From Clavulina sp. PMI_390 (lineage: Eukaryota > Basidiomycota > Agaricomycetes > Cantharellales > Hydnaceae): a stretch of DNA of 64,000 bases. Where the stretch lies: NCBI GenBank assembly GCA_015039315.1, contig WIDE01000043.1, positions 116,941 to 180,940 of the forward strand. The letters are read 5' to 3'. Below, piece by piece: positions 42,459 through 54,201 of the stretch (within the stretch, counting starts at the first letter, position 1; each line of letters opens with the position of its first letter). The notes beneath the pieces are model-generated. The model saw only the letters and a program-made list of their open reading frames with translations, was not told where the DNA came from and ran no database searches. A program made the translations under genes and the position numbers.

Positions 42459-45400
42459 CAATGACCTTTACCCCGCGGACGAGCAATGTGGGTTTCCTCG
42501 AACCAGTTAGGGGGCTGGAAAATCAGTATTTTCCATATCTGCGCATCTATTTAGTGAAGGCACAAAAGTCCTTGCCGTCGTATTCTTGCCATTGGGCATG
42601 GTTGCAAAAAAAAAACCTGGATGTTGTCGCTCACCAGTCGGCCGAAAAGCCAATATAGCGAAGAGATAACGCAAGGATAATAGTATTCGAATTCAATCGA
42701 GAACTTGTACTAGTTGGGTTATGTCCCTACTCTCTCGCCTTACTACGTTGTTTTGGGACTTCTGGCTCAGAATCGCCTGTAAAAATCAGCCAAGAAGGTC
42801 ATTTATTTGTAAGAAGAGTCACTATTCAATCGTCAAAACTCATGGGCACGCAGCACATGTGCTAGACACGTCTTTCCGCATCATATCACATCGAGCTTTG
42901 TGACTCATGAATGGCTGCAATACAACGGAGCTGGCCATGGCCTGAATTTGAATCGTGAGTGCCGAAAATCCCCCACTATCACGAGTATTCGTCCCAGCAC
43001 TGATCCCAGCATGATTTTCAATTGCTGGCGTCTATCTCAGGCTGTGCAATGTGTGGACATGCAAAGATCGAGTGGCAATAGATATATATCTATCTGTCAA
43101 ACAGGGCATTCATCCTAGATCTCCGGAAGCCTGAGAATCTACGTATTCACTCGGACTGCGCCACTGATCAAACGACGTGATCGGAGGAAAAGAGGCTCGG
43201 TGAGCGGCACAGATCATCACGCCAAACAACCCCCAACGAACCAACTTGAGCTGTGCCCTCGATCACAAACTCGGGTGATGGTGGGTGATCGGGGCTTTTC
43301 GCTCGTAGTTTTCATGTTATTTTATTTCTTCGCTTCCCGGGTGCCAAGGATAGATTGAGGGCACGGTCCCGTTGGCACGCTAATAATAATGATTATCGTC
43401 GTGAAGTGGCGCCGAGGGAGGAAAAAGAAAAGATGAAGATCTAGGAGGTGCCGTCGGCTATGGAATATTCATAGGGATGGGGGCATCAGCAGGAGTGACA
43501 ATCGGATATCAAAATCTCGAATCTCGAGCGCCGGGGCGGGGGCGCTATGGCTCTGAAAGCGGCGCCGATCCTTGGGCTACCATACCCTCTCCTGTGCCGT
43601 GCTTACTTTTTCCATATGCGTAGTGCCGCTCCATCATTGGGTGTCGGGGTGGGTGGAGCTGATTCGCTGACATTTTTTTGTTTGTTGCCGCCGGCACGGG
43701 CGCGCGGCGAGAGCCACACACCTTACCTCCACCTCCATCTGTGAAATGGTGCAATGCGATGCGGTGTGCTATGTCCGTAGGGCCAAGCTTGATCATTCCA
43801 GCATATAGACAGGGGGGATCATCACGATCCGATCCGAGCGAGCCGTCGGTCGAAGTGGGGAGTCCAGACTGGGAAAGATAGAACCAAATGTTTCTTGCAA
43901 TATGCAATTTCCTTCACATGGTGAAAGTCGAAGCTCGGACGACCAGTTTCTTCTTTCGCATGAGGTGCCTGCCAAAAAAAGCCAAAGCTGGGGATCGACG
44001 TTCATGCGCAGGACGAAAGACGTCAGTAGGAGACATCAATACCACCGGACCAAGCCACACACCAACCATCTCTAGAAAAAAGCAGCGCGGCATATATGCG
44101 CCCGCCTAGCTACAGCTCACATGGATGGAACGACCTGTCCAAATCTAACGAAACCAGAAAATAGCCCAAGGGACTGGGTGGAATTCAGCTTGAGGGAGAG
44201 GCGTAAATTATACACCGTTCATGCCCATTTTATTATTGCCTCAGACTACCACCGGACGCGTGATGTCGGCATACGCGTCATGAAACGGGGACAGGAAGAC
44301 CGACGTCTTGCCGATATTATTACTATCATGATTATTATTATCAGGCTACTCTTCCTACTCCTGCCGGTGCGGTACCTCCAGGGACTCCAAGGAGAAAGTG
44401 AGAGGCTCGGAAATAAGTGATCGTCCGACGACTGAAAGCAAAACATTTGTATCGGTATCGTGAGGGCCTTAATGTCGTGATGGGAACCAGGAGTATCACC
44501 TTCATGTCCCATATGGCGATGGAGATGGCGATGTAGCAACAAGGGTGTGTGCTTTGTTTTGTTCCCTGGCCAGTTCCGCATGGGTGTGATCAGGTCGATC
44601 TCTCGAGCGAGGCTATGTCGGAGCTGCCAGATCCACAGTTGTTGTGTTGTTTTGCGGCACTTGTGCGGGCGGCCCACCCATGTGTAACATCTCGTATCCT
44701 ACCAGTAGCGCCAGGATGAGAATAACTGCGGTGGGCATGGAGACTCACTCTCGTTATCCTTGTTTTCCGAGTCGCCCGTGTACGTACGGGGACAACTCGC
44801 CGCGTGCTCCTAGCGACGATGGGCGCCTCGCTGATTTCGAGGGAGTTTTTCTCCTCTCGCCCTGCGCCTCCTCGCTTGGCGCCCACGCCACATGTATTAT
44901 TATCGCGCTTTGAAAGCCCAGGTGGGGTGGGGTGAGGGTCCTGGAGCTTGGAGCCGTGACTTGCCCGGAGAGTCCCAGTGTATCGGAAATACAATACAAG
45001 GGAGCGATGGCCGCGGGCGGGTTCTGGGAGCCAACAGGGTGACTCAATTTGGGTCTATTCATCTATTCATGAACCCAATCTGAGATCTGAACGGGCAGTC
45101 AATCATCCGAGTATTGTATGCTAGTGTGAGTGTGTGCGTCATTTTGCGCGGTTTGATGAGGGAGGGAAAACGAATCACGAATGGTGACAGAATACGGAGG
45201 CAGAGGAGTGGGCGATCATCTCAATCTCAACCTCAATCTCTTCTTTGCAGTTTTTTGCAAAGGGGCTATGAAGTGTGGGAAAGTGAGTGGGCTCGGGCCC
45301 GGATCGTCGCGTGGGGTCGCCATCACGATCACTATAGAGAGTGGACAGCCGTCGATCAAACAATCATCACGACAAAGTACGCAATAATATGAGGACCCTG

Positions 45401-46106
45401 TTTGTGTCTGCGCTCCGACTTTTTGGGAAATGGAGGGTCAGGGCTTTAGCCTGGATAAGTAAGTACACCCGAGTAAGAAATTAAGGACCCGATTACTTTA
45501 ATTATTTCGTGAAATGGACTCTGGTGTGTGTGAGTAGTGAGGATACTGGGGCCCTGAGACTGAGTTTGTCTCTCGTTATTTTTTTCACACAGCAGGGGTG
45601 ACGTAAAAATAAGTCTGGCAGTGTCCTTTTTTACCTTGAAAGCAAGTGGCGGTGCCTTGACCTCAGCCGGAAGGTGCCGCTGCATCCGAGCGCCCACCCA
45701 CACACACACTCGTCGGCAAGGTGTTACAACAGCAACGACGCCAGCGCGCATACCTCGGAATTAGACGGCTCAGTAAGGAGAAGCAGAATAGTAAGTCGAT
45801 GTGTTTGTTTGTGCGAATGGAGTGTGTGATGGGATTTGATGGGCTGTCCGAAGTTGTGCTGTGCTTGGTCGTATCGGGGATCGGTCTGAGCTCATCTCTT
45901 CCCATTCCATCTCCATAGATAGACCCACTCGGTCTTTTGCCAACTGTAGCCCGATCCTCCAACACCTACCCTCCTTGCGCCCATCGGTATGTATATATAC
46001 ACCATTCACCCTCCTCCTCTCCTGCCTGTACTCACGCCTGCCCCCCCTCATCACTACTCTCCTCCTCCGCCTCCACCTCTTCCTCCCACGACCCACACAA
46101 CACACC
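42459..46106. promoter_or_regulatory. Long upstream region of the GATA factor gene, no supported CDS
   Basis: About 3.65 kb. Open frames up to 143 codons lie on both strands but overlap one another and show no domains. Composition changes from the AT-richer F-box flank to GC-richer DNA near 43.2 kb. A TATA-like TATGTATATATAC is at 45988-46000, followed by a strong pyrimidine tract (about 46003-46090) directly before the start, a typical fungal core promoter. A hexamer-like CTCAATCTCAACCTCAATCTC run occurs near 45219-45241. Long upstream regions are common for fungal developmental or nitrogen-control regulators. Confidence 0.5.
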
Positions 46107-49011
46107 ATGACTCTGGAATACGAATCGCAATTCTTCGACTTTGATTCCATCTCATCCTCATCACCCCGCACCCCGCCAGACCACGACATCCTTGGGATTA
46201 CATCCACAATCATGTATCAAGATCCTCTTAACTACGGCCAGTCGCCACCCCCCTTTGCCGACGGGAAGCAGCACCAGCAACAGCAGCAGCCCATGTACCC
46301 CCAATCCACCTCACCCCAGCCCGATTTCTTCACTGCTCAATCAGCGAGCCCCCCCTCATTCCCGGGTACTCCAGATTACAATGCTACCTCGTTTGCTGCT
46401 CTCACTGCTGGCAGCCCCCACTGGTCTGCATCCTCTCCCGGGTCCACAAGTGTGACCGATGGCCAAGCTAACCCTGCCGACCTCCAAAATTGGACCTCGT
46501 AAGTCCTTGTTTCATATCTTCAGCTTGTTGTGAGGTTTCAGCCCTGATCGCTTCCCTCCCCCCCTCCCTACTACTGTCCGATCCGCCAATATCCTCCACA
46601 CTCGATGTGGTCGTGTGGCTATTCGTCACGATGTTCGCCGAGAGCAGTCATCCCCCAGCGGCGTTCGATAACTCCCAGCAACAACAAGTACCCACTGCCG
46701 CAGGGTCATACCTCCCGCAACAACACCAGCCCCAATTAACCGCATCCTACGATGACCAAAATCCCGCTGCCGAGACCCAATACTTCCGACGAGCGTCCAA
46801 TGCCTCGTTCCACGATCCCACTGGCGCAGCTGCAGCTGCTGCTGCTGCTGCCGCCTATCCATCCCCCTCTCATCTCGCTTCATTCCAACAGCAACAGCAG
46901 CAGCAATTCTACGATCCTAATGGACACGGGCAGCCCGTCGCGCCCGCGTACTTTACGGACATGCGTCTCTCTTCATCTCACAGCACTTCATCCAACGCCT
47001 CATCCGCCTTCTCCGAGCACAATGCCCACAACGCCGCTGTGAACAACTGGAATGGGCCTATGTATGAAGAGTCGCCGTTTGGGCACCATGTACCGGATGA
47101 CGTAGGCAGCGCGCTGGGCGCCGGGAGCGTCGTCGGCACACCTGCGAGCTTCCATGGCGAGCATCTGCCGCTCCCTGGTGGGCTCGATCCGCTTAGTCTC
47201 CAGGACTTTGATGCCGGTGCCGGTGCCGGGGCGGGCGCAGCGGGAGGAGCGGGGGGCTTCGAGTTCGGGCAGGGGCAGCCGCAAGCGTATTTCTCGCCTC
47301 CAGCAGGCCCCGGCGTCGGGGTGGGGCCATATGGCGTTGCTGACTTTAGCGCCAGCTCTGAGCACCTGAATGGTGCACAGTCACGTCAGGGGAGTGGCTC
47401 GTATGGCCTTGCGGGCCCGCAAATTCAGCAACACCCACATGCTCACCTCCACCAGCACCCCTATGGAGCTCTCGGAGCTATGGGAGGTGGCGCGGCAGAT
47501 TCGACGTCGTCTCTGCACTCGATCCACTCGCAGCACTCTGTACATTCAGTCCATTCGCAGGCGAGCCAGCACTCGCTGCACCAGCAGTACCTTGCTCAGC
47601 AGCAACAGCAACAGCAGCCTCTTTCGTCGCCGCCTCCTCCAGGTGTAGGCATGGGTGCTATGGGCTCTCCCTTCCTCCCGCCGGGCCATCCCGCCGCCGG
47701 GAACCAGCAGCCCCAGCAATTCCCGGGTCTCTCGGGAGGCGTCCCCGTCCCAGGCCAAAGCCAATTCCTTAGCGGAGTTGGCGTTGGCGGGCTTGGCGGC
47801 ATGGGCGGTGGCATGGGCATGCTGGGCGGCATCCCGGGTCATATCGCGGTGATGCATACGGACGACGCGAATAGTAAGGAGACGCAGTTCTTGAGGCGAA
47901 GGTGCTTCAACTGCCGTACGACGGACCCGCCCAGTTGGCGAAGGAGCACGCTCAACCAGGGCAAGATTGTGAGTTTAATCTTCTTTTCCTTGTTTTTGCC
48001 TCATCTCGCCTTTTGTTAAATGAATGAAATGACTCATTTTATTTCGTTGATCATTAGGTGTGCAACAAGTGTGGTCTGTACGAACGCACGCACATGCGCC
48101 CGCGTCCCCCACGTTTCGACGAGATGCGCACTGGTGGGAACAGCACGAACGGCGGGCCCTCTATGGGTGGTGGAGCCCCACCTTCGCTCGCAGCCTCTTC
48201 GGGCATCCCGAACAAGCCGCGCAAGAACCTGAGCAAACCCGGCAGCGTCATTGGTGCGGCATCGGGGAGCGGGATCGGCGGTGGAAGCGGTGGAGGGCTG
48301 TCAGGACTGGGGATGAGCCCCAAGGGCGGCATTGCAAAAGTCCGCAAGGACCATAATCGCGAGCGCAGCGTCTCGAATGCGAGCCTTGACTCGCGACGCG
48401 GCTCGTTCTCGTCGTCGAGCGCCACGTCTGACTGGGACGACAGCTATGGGACGCCCCCGCCTGCTGTGGGGAGTGCGAACAGCGTGAATGCTGCGCCTAT
48501 CCCGCATTACAACTATGGGCCTGCGGGCACGAGTCTGTATGGGCATACGCTTCCTTATACCCCGCATTCTGCGGCGATCCTCGATGCGAGCAACAATGCG
48601 TCGGCGGGGATCCGGATCCCGCGCATGATGCCCATGAATGGGGGCTCGGCGAGCGCACCGCCCGCTGGTGCTTCGTCTCTCTCTCGCCCCGCAAGCGCAG
48701 CTGGCTCGTCGTCCGCAGACCCCACTGGGGAGAATGGCAACGGCAATGATCTGTCTGCATCTGCTGCTCCTTCGCCAGCCAATACCGCTGGTGTGGCCCC
48801 GACGAATCTTACGGGTACGCCCCCGCTCTTGCCTGCGCAGCCCAAGAAGAGCGCGACGTGGAGCTCGGGCGTGGGCATCGGCGCGCAAATGGTGAGCCCT
48901 TCTAGCTCTGCACCGCCGTTGAGCATCGCGAATGGCGGCGGTGGGGATCGGAGTAGGAAGGTCTCGCTTGTGAATGGCGAGGTAAAGGTCGAGGAGACTG
49001 GATCCTCGTAG
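46107..49011 (+). CDS. GATA-type zinc finger transcription factor
   Basis: Exons 46107..46498, 46648..47968, 48058..49011; 888 residues. A single GATA finger at about 550-576: CFNC, TTDPPSWRRS, NQGKI, VCNKC (CX2C-X19-CX2C), followed by the basic tail GLYERTHMRPRPPRF; an intron splits the finger just before its second CX2C. The rest is low complexity: Gln runs (QQQQQQ near 125-200 and 450), an alanine run AAAAAAAAAA, Gly/Ala and Gly/Met repeats, and a His/Ser repeat SIHSQHSVHSVHSQASQHS. Such regions are usually transactivating or phase-separating. It is GC-rich compared with its neighbours. The start at 46107 follows a pyrimidine-rich leader; an upstream open extension in frame is untranslated-leader-like. 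The loop of 19 residues is longer than the 17-18 of AreA- and WC-type fingers. Confidence 0.9.
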
Positions 49012-50159
49012 ACTTTTTGTCTCTCTCGAGCTTGGGGTTTCGTGGGCATTATCGATTGGCATTTTCTCCTCATTATTTCTTTTTTTCCCTTGCTCCTTCT
49101 CTCCACCTCATCATATTCATGGATATGTGTATTGCCTGACATGACTGTATCGTATTGTGACCAGCCCTATATTGCCTTACACCTTTTTTTCACCTCCATC
49201 AAAATATCTTTTTTTCTCCCTTGCTTTTATCTTGTCTATATCTCCACACACACATATCTCTGCATCTCTCTGTTTCTTCTCTTCGACTGTTGTACTTGAC
49301 TCTACGCCGCTGCTTGAAAGAGCGATCAAGCTATGGTTTTCGTTTCCTCTCTGTTCGCCGCCTGCCTTTGCTAGCTTGTCCGGCTAGCTATATAGCTAAT
49401 CCCTAATAATGATATCAATACTCGATCGGTGATTTCCAATATTGCGCCACGCGAGAAAGAGAGAGATTTGCATGCAGAGCAGCGAGACTGAACGTTTCAG
49501 AACCGCGCGTGCATGTGGTGAGTCGCCCCACACCTCTGCGCCACAATTTCGGATCATGCACGTTGATGGACGGACACTGTATGACGATTCAGAGCAAAAG
49601 TAGACTTCTTTCGATTCAAGAAGGAAAAGGGGTGGTATTAAATTAATCTTCATCATGCATAGTAATACAGACGTCTTCTGCGTGCGTCAATGTTGTAGCT
49701 CTACCATTCGACTATCATTACAATACTGCCCCACCTGTACGGACCGGGTCGACGGGCATAGGGATCTCCCATGCCGGCCAGTGGGATATTCTTTGTGTGC
49801 GCGATGCGCCGCAGAGATAATCATACAGACCATACACATACAATTTGGAACAATGAAATGCATGGACGTCCATTTGTGACTAATCCCGACAGGAACTGAC
49901 GAGCGTTGACTATTACTAACCATTATTTTCTATTCCTCTCTCTAGGCTCACTCGTCCTCGATGGCCGCGGCGTTCTGATATGCAAGGGGTCTGTCTCCCT
50001 TGAGATCCTCAGAACCCGTTTCCCACTGCTATAGAGTGGTTTGATCGTTCCAATGTGACTGGCTCTCAAGGTGGGATTTCGTTTAAAACTCACACCGCTG
50101 CAGAGTCGTGGAGATGCTTGTACGCACGCAGCAGTTGTCTCTTCATCTTTTCCTCCTCC
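49012..50159. other. Intergenic; GATA factor 3' UTR and TF-8 promoter
   Basis: The first 400 bases are T-rich, 3'-UTR-like. No gene or RNA recognised in the rest. Confidence 0.45.
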
Positions 50160-52319
50160 ATGATCCTCTATCCGCGAAACGAAACAGTGACGCTTGCGAA
50201 GGGCAATGCATGCCTTCAATGTCGTAAACACAAAGTGGTGCGCTTCTAGTTCTCCGAGACTCTCGTACTATCTTTGTCTCACTGGCCGCCTGGCTTCAAA
50301 TTTCTGCGGCTTAACCCTTGCGTCGGCCATTTAATTCCTACCTCTCTAGAAATGTGATGGCTCGAAACCGGTCTGCTCTCGCTGCCGTCACACTCGCAAA
50401 GCCTGTATTTTCCCGGGCGGGGTCGTAAGGCGTCAAGGAGTCCGAAGGACGGAAATACTAGTCGCTCGAGCCTTGGAATTGGAGACAAAACTCAACAAAT
50501 TGACTGCCTCTATGACTCATAACTTGTCATTAGCGTCAGCTCGCCTGCGGGAGCGGATTGAGCGTTTAGGAAAAGTTTCGCATCGACAGCAAAGAGATGC
50601 AGTATGGCTACCAATATATCTGAACCTTGATACCAATATACTCGAGGCTGAAGATTCAAAGCAAGGGTCTGCAATACCATTCAAAGCTATCGAGAACGGA
50701 GAACCTCTCCTCATCCGGCGGACCGTCATTGAGCGTACCTTGGACTCGTACCACTGGACCATGGGTGAAGAAGTTCCACCCTTGATGTCGTACTATCTGT
50801 GCGTTGTATCATTCCTATCTCGTTTTCCAGAAACCATAAGCCTTATCTCGCCCGCTGTCCCTCAACTAGGATAAGCTTGTTCTTGCCGCATCGCACACAA
50901 TTCCATTTCTTCATGGATGTATCCTGGTTTCTCTACTGCCTATCTCTTCCTCCGTCACACCCTCAGTCCATCCACCCGTGTCTCCGATATGCATGCTACC
51001 TCGGTGCATGTACTATGGTCGGCGGACAGCTTGCAACGAATGAGCCTTATTTTGTCGAGCGCACCCGTCACTTTCTAAACGAGGCACTGATGTACGCGGA
51101 TCGCATCACCCACTACCTCTGGGCCAGTATGATACTGGGCTCGTACTTTGCGCGAACGCGGCGGGTAGAAGAGAGTTTTGCCCTGGTTGCTTCGGCTGCA
51201 CGTTTTGCATCCGCCGCTGGGCTCGTTCGCAGGGCTACCATGGGCAAGGAGAGCGATGTGCTCCCTACCGAAATGCTGCTTCCGATGCCGAGCGATGGAT
51301 CTGAAGCCCTAGACCGGGTCTGGCTCTTCCATTCAGTCTATGTTACCGACCAGGTGGTGGGTACGCTGACAGCGACGCCTGGAAACTTTATTTGCGACGA
51401 GCGTTGGGAACCCACTCGGGTTTCGGAACACAACTCTGCGAGATATCCATGGCTACAGGTCTGCCACTTGCGTATTATTTGACATCATATCCACTGAGAG
51501 TCGTTATTTCTTCTATTAAGGTTCCAATGACAACTCAAGAGGAATTGCAAAAAATCTGGCAATCGGACGTGCACCTTAATGCCAGCGTTATACAAGTATT
51601 TGAACGCGTAAGCGCGTTTGCCAGGTCCAACAGTAGTACGTGTCCTTCTATATTATTCACCCGGCTTCTCGCCGGTAAACTCTTCCTCGATAGCAGACGC
51701 AAAGAATGAAGAAGAAAAGTACAAGTCACTTTGCTTCCAGTTTCGCTTCCACGACACAAGAATCCCTCCGCTGTCCAAGTCGGCTGATGCTCACACCCTT
51801 CTCGCTCACATGACGCTCTATGGGAGTGGAATGCTGTTATACGGCATAAGGGCTCGGCTGGATCCGAAAGCAAGGAGAGAAATGTTACGCTGCGTGCAAG
51901 CCCTCGTGGATACTTGCGACAAAATCCGAAAAGAGAAGAGCGTTATTCATTCGTTACTGCCTATGGTGGGTCTCTCCGAACTCTCCCTGGCACGACCTCG
52001 TCACCGATATATCATCAGGTTCACATGATGAATGTGACCAGAATAATTGCTCAGGAATTGCGCGGATCTGAGGCGAGGAAGAACGCTAATCTATCAGCCG
52101 AATACTATCGTTCCATCGAATCTATCCTCGACTTTCTCGATGATATGACTGTTGATTATCCAGCGTGGGGTGAGTTTCAGATTTCAGTGATCAAACGTAT
52201 CCGGCTTGAGACGAAGTTACCTGCCTTTTCTCCCACTCGTTTTGCTAGTGAATATACCCATCTTGCTGAAGGACACCCTTGCAACCGCAACCGAAAAGAT
52301 TAATCTCACAGCAAGTTGA
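50160..52319 (+). CDS. TF-8: diverged Zn2Cys6 transcription factor of the same family
   Basis: Exons 50160..50237, 50350..50798, 50870..51458, 51521..51632, 51697..51965, 52019..52169, 52249..52319; about 572 residues (the exon 5 acceptor could be three bases earlier). Zinc cluster CLQCRKHKV / KCDGSKPVCSRCRHTRKAC. The intron positions match TF-1 to TF-7, including the one inside the zinc cluster. Differences: ten extra N-terminal residues, a longer exon 2 and 3, and a shorter exon 5 (269 bases against 323), which lacks the loop that in the others contains NP-x-GL and an ATLYGSG-preceding helix. Core SLFLPHRTQFHFFMDVSWF, SIHPCLRYACYLGACTMVG, ITHYLWASMILGSYFARTRRV. It lies 15 kb away from TF-7 across unrelated genes and is the most diverged member. 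Confidence 0.85.
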
Positions 52320-52438
52320 GGTAAAGAAAGCGATGATTTCGTTTTGGGAGGCTACAACTCTGAATCGAAAATAGTCACAGTTCGGAGCTTCAAGAGGGTA
52401 TGTATTCAATAGCCAGCCTCAACAGGCGATGAAAAGCA

Positions 52439-53872
52439 TTATGCATCATCCAGCTCCGTCATCGGCTCGCGTTCCCCTCGCAAAAATCGTACGTTCCATT
52501 CGCCCAAAGTGGAAGCTCCGCGACTAGCACCGCGATTGTTGCGAGGCATCCTTTCAGCCTCAAACCAAAAGACATTCCAAAACCCAGCCATGTGCTGTGT
52601 AAACTCGACTCTGAACTCCAGAAGATTACGATGCTTGAACTCCTCGATAAGGAATTTCGCAAGTGCCGCTTGCGCGGCTTCAAATTCACTCTTTGGCACA
52701 TGCTTGAGGACGGGAAAGAAATCTTCGTGGAGAACGATGACACGGAGAGTTCGGAGGGATGGGAAGGCATTCATAGGTTTGAGAGAGGAGGGTTGTGATT
52801 GGGAGTCATCATGTGGGGAAGGGAATAGCGAGTTCAATGGGAAAACAGGAAGGGACGGAGGAAACGAATATGATACTCCATCTGCATCCAGACCAACATT
52901 TTCTTCTTTCATGGTGATGGAAAGCTCTAATACTTCCAGTGTCGGATGCGAGAGTGTACGCATGATATCTTTCAGTTGAGTTACAGTGTGAATCGAGACA
53001 AGGAGCCTGAGGTGGCGAAGCGAGAGACATTTCGAGATGGTTGCCAAGGCAGCATCACCATCTTCATCCGAAGGGAGGGTGTCATGGATCGTGTATTTGC
53101 GCCCTACATGGAACAATCTTTGCAAGGAAGGATGTGGGAGGAGGAGAGAGAGCCAGTTGGGAGAAGCCTGCAGTTGAGTAAGATGTGGGAGAATAGGGAC
53201 TTCAGGAGGAATGAGGGACAGAGTGCGGAGGGATGGATTGAATTTGAGAGTTTTCAGTCGGCGCCATGCGAGAACGAAACTTTCCGCATCGTCGGGGGGA
53301 GCATTTGTGTCGAGAAGTGTGATGTTGAGTACGGCTGCAGCGCTAGAAAGTGTATTGAGGAAGCGAGCCGTTATATTGGGCGCCGGGTTGTGGTGTGGGT
53401 CTTGATTGAATGCCGTTCTGAGTGTCACAGAGCGAAGTCTAGCAAGGAGGCCTAGCGCCGACCGTAACCGAGCCCAAAATATGTCATCATTTGCAACAAT
53501 CGCTGAGAAGATAGTCTCTGGTCCCGAAGATCCCTTGAAGAATAATGGGAAGATATCGATCACAAGGTTACGAATGCAGGAAGCACGATAATGATCCCGG
53601 TGCAAAGCTTCGACGACCATCGAAAGCCCGTCAAGCCTTTGTTTTACGGTAGTGATGTGGATCGTTCGCCATATGAAGTGGTTCGAGTCTCCATTGGAGA
53701 GTTTGGAAGCTAGTGAGTAGACCTTGATGTCGGAAAACGCTAGATGAGATAGGATCTCCCGGCGAATTTCAGGGGGCAGGTGGGGTGAACGACTCGCATG
53801 ACGACGGGGCTTGGGATCTGAAAAGGTATGCGATAGTGTTAGCAATCTAGAATGTATGGAAGTGTCTGTCAT
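52439..53872 (-). CDS. F-box-like protein, single exon
   Basis: 477 residues uninterrupted on the minus strand. SPHLPPEIRREILSHLAFSDIKVYSLASK at about 29-57 is an F-box; the remainder is leucine-rich with regular strand/helix pattern (LRSVTLRTAF, LKTLKFNPSLRTLSLIP, LEVLELSI, LRTLRVIVLH). Only distantly like the three tandem genes downstream, but it shares the LPPEIR start and the following IWRTIHI pattern. It is divergent from the first of them, with 329 bases between start codons. Confidence 0.75.
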   Translation of the reverse strand: MTDTSIHSRLLTLSHTFSDPKPRRHASRSPHLPPEIRREILSHLAFSDIKVYSLASKLSNGDSNHFIWRTIHITTVKQRLDGLSMVVEALHRDHYRASCIRNLVIDIFPLFFKGSSGPETIFSAIVANDDIFWARLRSALGLLARLRSVTLRTAFNQDPHHNPAPNITARFLNTLSSAAAVLNITLLDTNAPPDDAESFVLAWRRLKTLKFNPSLRTLSLIPPEVPILPHLTQLQASPNWLSLLLPHPSLQRLFHVGRKYTIHDTLPSDEDGDAALATISKCLSLRHLRLLVSIHTVTQLKDIMRTLSHPTLEVLELSITMKEENVGLDADGVSYSFPPSLPVFPLNSLFPSPHDDSQSQPSSLKPMNAFPSLRTLRVIVLHEDFFPVLKHVPKSEFEAAQAALAKFLIEEFKHRNLLEFRVEFTQHMAGFWNVFWFEAERMPRNNRGASRGASTLGEWNVRFLRGEREPMTELDDA

Positions 53873-54201
53873 CAGCCTCCACCTAAAGTCATATCTATCG
53901 CGGTGGTTTCAGCCTTGGAAAGAGAGATGGGTTGTTTGGTCAAGTTTTGTTGGCCATTCAGTTGTTCATCCCATTCATCGAAGTAGCTCTCCGTCATGTC
54001 AGTCCTTTGTTGCGCCTGACCGAATTCCGATATCTCACAAAAACATCCAGCCATCACCTTCTAAAAATAGCTGCAAGATCTCTTGAATCCCTCATCCACG
54101 AGTTGCGTTCGCCTTCCATTGTGCGTCACCTTCTGATGTAAGACTCTACTGATCGTTTGCGCGCTTGACTGCCTCGAGATATGACGCCTCTACTCGGTGT
54201 G
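53873..54201. promoter_or_regulatory. Divergent spacer between F-box genes
   Basis: 329 bases. On the C side it carries the TTTGGTCAAGTTTTGTTGG element (53935-53953) discussed with the tandem F-box array. Confidence 0.5.
53935..53953 (+). promoter_or_regulatory. Shared upstream element, copy 1 of 3
   Basis: TTTGGTCAAGTTTTGTTGG lies 267 bases before the F-box C start. Related copies lie at about 55638 (TTTGGCCAAGTTTGTTC, 277 bases before D) and about 57559 (TTTGGTCAAGTTTGTTTG, 273 bases before E). The match could reflect duplication of the promoter or a conserved control site. Confidence 0.5.

Noticed and set aside
43545..44994. Open frames of 120-143 codons in the GATA upstream region
   Set aside because: They overlap each other on both strands, lack family features and start in non-promoter-like context.
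45861..46106. In-frame N-terminal extension of the GATA factor
   Set aside because: It covers the TATA-like element and pyrimidine-rich core promoter; the ATG at 46107 is the better start.
48301..49062. Long minus-strand frames (195 and 253 codons) opposite the GATA factor
   Set aside because: Shadows of the GC-rich, low-complexity coding strand; composition is Arg/Ala-rich and no domain is visible.
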